From CAAGNP01 sp045603545 (GTDB lineage Bacteria; Bacteroidota; Bacteroidia; Bacteroidales; UBA932): 64,000 nucleotides of DNA. The notes below the pieces were generated by a model. It searched no databases, had not been told where the DNA came from, and saw nothing but the letters and a program-made list of their open reading frames with translations. The DNA lies in NCBI GenBank assembly GCA_045603545.1, contig JAZUMG010000022.1, positions 1 through 64,000 on the forward strand. The letters are read 5' to 3'. The stretch's first letter is position 1, and the number at the start of each line of letters is the position of its first letter. Positions 60,958 to 64,000 of this stretch are shown here, in pieces. The position numbers and the translations under genes were made by a program.

Positions 60958-61413
60958 TTAGTAGTCCCCCCTCTCCATTTCGCGGCGCTGGTCTTTCTCT
61001 TTGATTGACTGGCGCTTGTCATATTCTTTCTTACCCTTTGCCAGGGCGATGACCAGTTTGGCAAATCCGTTGTCGGCTATAAAAAGCCTCACCGTAACGA
61101 TAGTCATCCCCTTCTCTTGTGAGGCCCTTTTGAGCTTGCGGAGCTCACGTTTGGTCAGCAGGAGTTTTCTGTCCCTTTTGGGGTCGTGCTTGTTGAAACT
61201 TCCCCACCAATAGTCAGCCACGTGCATATTCTTCACAAAAAGTTCATTACCCACAAAATAGCAGTAACTGTCGGGGAGAGATGCCTTGCCTGAGCGGATG
61301 GATTTGATCTCGGTCCCGCTAAGCACAATTCCCGCAGTGAAAGTCTCTATGAACTCATATTCGAATGAGGCCTTCTTGTTCTTAATGTTTATGTCACTTT
61401 TTGTTCTCGCCAT
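60958..61413 (-). CDS. smpB: SsrA-binding protein SmpB
   Basis: A 151-residue tmRNA partner in ribosome rescue. YEFIETFTAGIVLSGTEIKSIRSGKASL, DYWWGSFNKHDPKRDRKLLL and KGKKEYDKRQSIKEKD are standard (shown in part). Start MARTKSDINIK at 61413; the Met at 61431 would precede the promoter. No ssrA gene is visible in the window. Confidence 0.96.
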   Translation of the reverse strand: MARTKSDINIKNKKASFEYEFIETFTAGIVLSGTEIKSIRSGKASLPDSYCYFVGNELFVKNMHVADYWWGSFNKHDPKRDRKLLLTKRELRKLKRASQEKGMTIVTVRLFIADNGFAKLVIALAKGKKEYDKRQSIKEKDQRREMERGDY

Positions 61414-61420
61414 ATCGGTG

Positions 61421-61452
61421 CAAAAGTACAAAAATAGGGTCTATACTCCAAA
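61421..61452 (-). promoter_or_regulatory. Promoter of smpB
   Basis: Minus strand TTTG (61452-61449), 20-base spacer, TACTTTTG (61428-61421), then about three bases of leader before the ATG at 61413. Confidence 0.65.
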
Positions 61453-61485
61453 TCCGGCACATATTGTCAGGCTAGACAACATGTC

Positions 61486-61517
61486 AAAAAAAAAGAGACG
61501 ACTACACGTCGTCCCTT
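61486..61517 (-). terminator. Terminator of sdhC
   Basis: Minus strand GACGAC (61513-61508) pairs with GTCGTC (61502-61497), loop 5 nt, then a T9 run (61494-61486). Confidence 0.85.
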
Positions 61518-61543
61518 TTATGTATATTTTTGAAGGTTAATTG

Positions 61544-62227
61544 TTAGCAACAAGCGCAGATAAGTCCGTTAGCTTTAAGACAAGCAACTACAGCTATAGC
61601 TGTGAAACCAACGAAAATGATGGTAGCGAAGATGTAGCTGATAACTTTAAGACGTTTGATCCAAGTGTCATTGTTCCAACCGATAGTATGGAATGCGCTC
61701 CAGAAACCGTGGGTAAGGTGGAACCAAAGGGCTGCGAACCAAACTACATAGATAACAACTACTACTGGAGATTTGAAAGTCTCAAGAAGAAGTACATTAG
61801 GATCAGCCAGTTCTTCATGAGGAACGCCTTGGAACTGAAGAAGCTGCATATCAGCCCAGAAGTGAGTCAAGTGGAAACCAAGAACACCAAGAACGATGAT
61901 ACCAAGAACCAACATGTTTTTAGAAGCCCAGTTGTCAGCCTCACCTTTATGTGCTACTGCATATCTCTCTTTACCACGTGCTTTCAAGTTGGTAGCTGAA
62001 AGATAGAAACCGTAAATGATGTGGATAATGAAACCGAATGCAAGCACTGGAACCATTACTGTGATGATAGGCAATGCCATAAAATCACAACCTGCCTGAA
62101 AAGCTTCCTCGCTGATTAGCGATAGGGCGTTAATTGTAAGGTGAAGAAGCAAGAATACAATCAAGAAAAGACCTGAAATACTCATGATGAGCTTCTTACC
62201 GATCGATGAAGTAAAAATATTAGCCAT
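61544..62227 (-). CDS. sdhC: Succinate dehydrogenase/fumarate reductase cytochrome b subunit
   Basis: A 227-residue di-heme membrane anchor of the Bacteroidota/Epsilonproteobacteria type with five helices and conserved His residues (LLLHLTINAL, IIHIIYGFYLS, GVLGFHLTHFW, LWFHLTHGFWSAFH). It carries electrons between menaquinone and SdhAB/FrdAB. The partner sdhA and sdhB genes are not downstream: a terminator follows, then smpB. The C-terminus ends in a Cys-rich ANGLICACC. Confidence 0.9.
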   Translation of the reverse strand: MANIFTSSIGKKLIMSISGLFLIVFLLLHLTINALSLISEEAFQAGCDFMALPIITVMVPVLAFGFIIHIIYGFYLSATNLKARGKERYAVAHKGEADNWASKNMLVLGIIVLGVLGFHLTHFWADMQLLQFQGVPHEELADPNVLLLETFKSPVVVVIYVVWFAALWFHLTHGFWSAFHTIGWNNDTWIKRLKVISYIFATIIFVGFTAIAVVACLKANGLICACC

Positions 62228-62258
62228 CTCTAATTAATCTAATGTTTGTTTTATTCTG

Positions 62259-62266
62259 CAAATATA
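62259..62266 (-). promoter_or_regulatory. -7 box of sdhC
   Basis: Minus strand TATATTTG, 32 bp before the sdhC start. Confidence 0.5.
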
Positions 62267-62275
62267 ACCTCTTAC

Positions 62276-62306
62276 TTGGTATTTTCATAATCTTTGGTTA
62301 CTTTTG
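62276..62306 (+). promoter_or_regulatory. Promoter of pyrH-frr
   Basis: TTG (62276-62278), 20-base spacer, TACTTTTG (62299-62306), ATG at 62330. Confidence 0.65.
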
Positions 62307-62329
62307 TTAATCACTTTTTTTAACAAACT

Positions 62330-63049
62330 ATGAAACAGGAGCTAAAATATAAGAGAATTCTCCTTAAACTCAGTGGTGAAAGCCTTGGAGGTGAAGAGGG
62401 GAAAGGGATAAATGAGAAAGTTATGGCAGATTATGCCGAAGAGATCGCCCAGGTGTGTAAAATGGGTGTTCAGGTGGCTATCGTAATAGGTGGCGGCAAT
62501 ATCTTCAGAGGCCTTTCAGGTGTGGGTAAAGGGTTTGACAGAGTCAGGGGCGACCAGATGGGTATGCTCGCAACAGTGATAAACAGCATCGGTCTCTCTA
62601 TGGCCATCAAGAGTGCAGGTGTAGATGCAGAGGTATTCACATCCACCCCTATGAAGCCCATCGCTGAGTACTATGTAAGGGATAGAGCTGTAGAGCTTCT
62701 TGAGGCAGGAAAGGTAGCCATCATCGCAGGTGGCACAGGTAACCCTTTCTTCACCACAGACTCAGCTTCAGCACTAAGAGCATGCGAGATTGGTGCCTGC
62801 GCACTTCTCAAGGGGACCAGAGTGGATGGCGTGTACACTGCAGACCCTGAAAAGGATCCTACAGCTACAAGATACACCAGCCTATCATACGAAAAAGCCC
62901 TTTCAGACAATTTGAAAATCATGGACTCCACAGCCTTTGCACTTTGCAAAGACAACAAAATGCCTATCATCGTTTTTGATGTGAACAAGAAAGGGAACCT
63001 TACCAAACTTATCCTTGGCGAAGAGGTAGGTACTGTAGTGGGTGAATAG
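62330..63049 (+). CDS. pyrH: UMP kinase
   Basis: A 239-residue amino-acid-kinase-fold enzyme, UMP to UDP. KRILLKLSGESLGG, VIGGGNIFRG, GDQMGMLATVINS and TGNPFFTTDSAS are diagnostic. In E. coli it is regulated by GTP and UTP. 30 bp before frr; pyrH-frr is the common pair, usually with tsf or rpsB upstream, which are absent here. Confidence 0.97.
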   Translation: MKQELKYKRILLKLSGESLGGEEGKGINEKVMADYAEEIAQVCKMGVQVAIVIGGGNIFRGLSGVGKGFDRVRGDQMGMLATVINSIGLSMAIKSAGVDAEVFTSTPMKPIAEYYVRDRAVELLEAGKVAIIAGGTGNPFFTTDSASALRACEIGACALLKGTRVDGVYTADPEKDPTATRYTSLSYEKALSDNLKIMDSTAFALCKDNKMPIIVFDVNKKGNLTKLILGEEVGTVVGE

Positions 63050-63078
63050 ATGAAAACAATTTAAAAATTATAGACAAT

Positions 63079-63636
63079 ATGGAAGCTAAAGAGATTATCG
63101 CTGCTGCGAAAGACAAAATGTCAAGTGCGATTGACCACCTTGACTCTGAGCTTAAGAATTTCAGGGCAGGTAAAGCAAATACCGCTGTATTCAACAATGT
63201 TATGGTAAACTACTACGGTTCACCAACACCTGTTCCTCAGGTAGCCAGCATCACTGCACCTGATGCCAGAACCATGCTTATCCAACCTTGGGAGAAAAAC
63301 ATGATTGCCCCTATCGAGAAAGCGATTATGGATGCAAACCTTGGTTTCACCCCTCAGAACAATGGTGAGCAGATCCGTATCAATGTTCCACCATTGACAG
63401 AGGAGCGTCGTAAAGAGCTTGTTAAGAAAGCCAAAGGTGAGGGTGAGAATGCTAAAATCTCTATCAGAAATGCCCGTAAGGACGGTATTGATATGCTTAA
63501 GAAAGCGCAGAAGGACGGTATGTCTGAGGATGTTGTAAAAGATTCAGAGGGCGTTATCCAGAAAGATGTTGATGCATTCAACAAAAAAGTGGATGAACTA
63601 CTTGCAGCAAAAGAGAAAGAGATCATGACAGTGTAA
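63079..63636 (+). CDS. frr: Ribosome recycling factor
   Basis: A 185-residue L-shaped protein that splits post-termination ribosomes with EF-G. LKNFRAGKANTAVFNNVMVNYYG, the hinge TEERRKELVKKAKGEGENAKI and the C-terminal helix are typical. It follows pyrH with a 29-bp gap. Confidence 0.97.
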   Translation: MEAKEIIAAAKDKMSSAIDHLDSELKNFRAGKANTAVFNNVMVNYYGSPTPVPQVASITAPDARTMLIQPWEKNMIAPIEKAIMDANLGFTPQNNGEQIRINVPPLTEERRKELVKKAKGEGENAKISIRNARKDGIDMLKKAQKDGMSEDVVKDSEGVIQKDVDAFNKKVDELLAAKEKEIMTV

Positions 63637-63665
63637 TGGCATTATCCTGCTATTGAAACAAACAG

Positions 63666-63698
63666 AACGAGGGTGACTGATATGGTCACCCTCGTTTT
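63666..63698. terminator. Bidirectional terminator between frr and hemW
   Basis: A 12-bp stem AACGAGGGTGAC / GTCACCCTCGTT (63666-63677 with 63685-63696), 7-nt loop, followed by TTTT on the plus strand. It also lies right after the minus-strand hemW stop. Confidence 0.88.
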
Positions 63699-64000
63699 AT
63701 ATAACCTGAGCAATAATACTGTCCGATATAAAAAGGTGCTCCCTGGGTATGGAGATATGCCGTGCATTCGGATCAAGGTTGAGCAACCCTTTGGATACCA
63801 GGTTCCCGATATTTACCCTCAACCCTCTGTACTCCTCCTCAGTAAGAGTCACCCCGGAAATCTTCCTCAACCCCAGCATCACCTTCTCCTCCAGAGCCTC
63901 CTCATCTGTGAGCCTCTCCATATTTTCTCCCCCCCATCCTATCGCCGACTTGGCTATATACTCACCCAGATCCTCGGGATTCCAACACCTCCCCTCTCCG
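63697..64000 (-). CDS. hemW: HemW-type radical SAM coproporphyrinogen III oxidase-like protein, C-terminal part
   Basis: The minus frame stays open to the right edge, so only the last 101 residues are seen. CWNPEDLGEYI, LEEKVMLGLRKISGVTL and ISIPREHLFISDSIIAQVI match the HemW C-terminal domain. HemW binds heme and SAM; the N-terminal CxxxCxxC radical-SAM motif lies outside the window, so it cannot be checked. Identification rests on the tail pattern. Confidence 0.8.
   Translation of the reverse strand, partial: GEGRCWNPEDLGEYIAKSAIGWGGENMERLTDEEALEEKVMLGLRKISGVTLTEEEYRGLRVNIGNLVSKGLLNLDPNARHISIPREHLFISDSIIAQVI

Overview
This 64 kb window looks like a chromosomal piece of an anaerobic Bacteroidota bacterium, most probably Bacteroidales. 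The evidence is a set of families typical of that phylum (GSCFA, DUF3098, DUF4270, DUF4294, DUF5723, an N-domain-only glycogen-synthase-like protein, zinc-free S14), many start-proximal TAnnTTTG (-7) promoter boxes of the Bacteroidota type, few Shine-Dalgarno sequences, and an Rnf ion-pumping complex. Genus and species cannot be assigned from the sequence alone.

Layout. 1-2063: an accessory island with the tail of an unknown gene, a perfect 20-bp inverted repeat, and a RAYT-like HUH transposase flanked by two 146-bp structured repeats (a REP/RAYT unit). 2064-9338 (minus): dnaB, rseC-like, rnfBCDGEA and a small TPR gene. 9377-13325 (minus): two M23 LytM-type proteins, a MerR-type regulator, Nif3-like and zinc-ribbon proteins, closed by a strong terminator. 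13424-20696 (plus): alaS, an LptF/G permease, fmt, tgt and a second LptF/G permease. 20766-25747: an SDR dehydrogenase, a GSCFA protein, and a lipoprotein/DUF5723 pair. 25861-36439 (minus): the spc/alpha ribosomal block from rplP to rplQ. Its S10-half neighbours (rpsC, rplV, rpsS, rplB and so on) are not upstream; a glycosyltransferase operon sits there instead. 36646-40565 (minus): M19 dipeptidase, GT2, GtrA, GT39. 40606-43943: DUF4294 facing the ftsX-DUF3098-uppP-lpxH operon. 44046-46299 (plus): truncated glycogen-synthase-like protein and DUF4270 lipoprotein. 46311-52649: acpP-fabF, a C1B peptidase, ATP-grasp, a YbaK-like deacylase, miaA-SGNH hydrolase. 52732-56448 (minus): acyltransferase, BASS transporter, Omp85-like barrel. 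56561-64000: pgk, a methyltransferase, lgt, cysteine desulfidase-like, smpB, a lone sdhC, pyrH-frr, and the 3' end of hemW.

How the genes fit together. Most of the window is core machinery: translation (ribosomal proteins, alaS, fmt, tgt, miaA, map, infA, smpB, frr), the cell envelope (two Lpt permeases, lpxH, uppP, lgt, ftsX, M23 proteins, an outer-membrane barrel, lipoproteins), fatty-acid synthesis (acpP-fabF) and energy metabolism (Rnf, pgk, sdhC). The Rnf complex, the cytochrome b subunit of succinate dehydrogenase/fumarate reductase and a cysteine desulfidase-like enzyme together suggest an anaerobic, fermentative or fumarate-respiring life style (inference).

The most unusual element is the RAYT gene with its two cloverleaf-like repeats at 528-1859. 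Other points of interest are the breakpoint in the ribosomal cluster, the degenerate glycogen-synthase-like protein paired with DUF4270, Tgt without its zinc cysteines, Shine-Dalgarno motifs limited to a few ribosomal genes, and several promoters placed so that the mRNA would be nearly leaderless.
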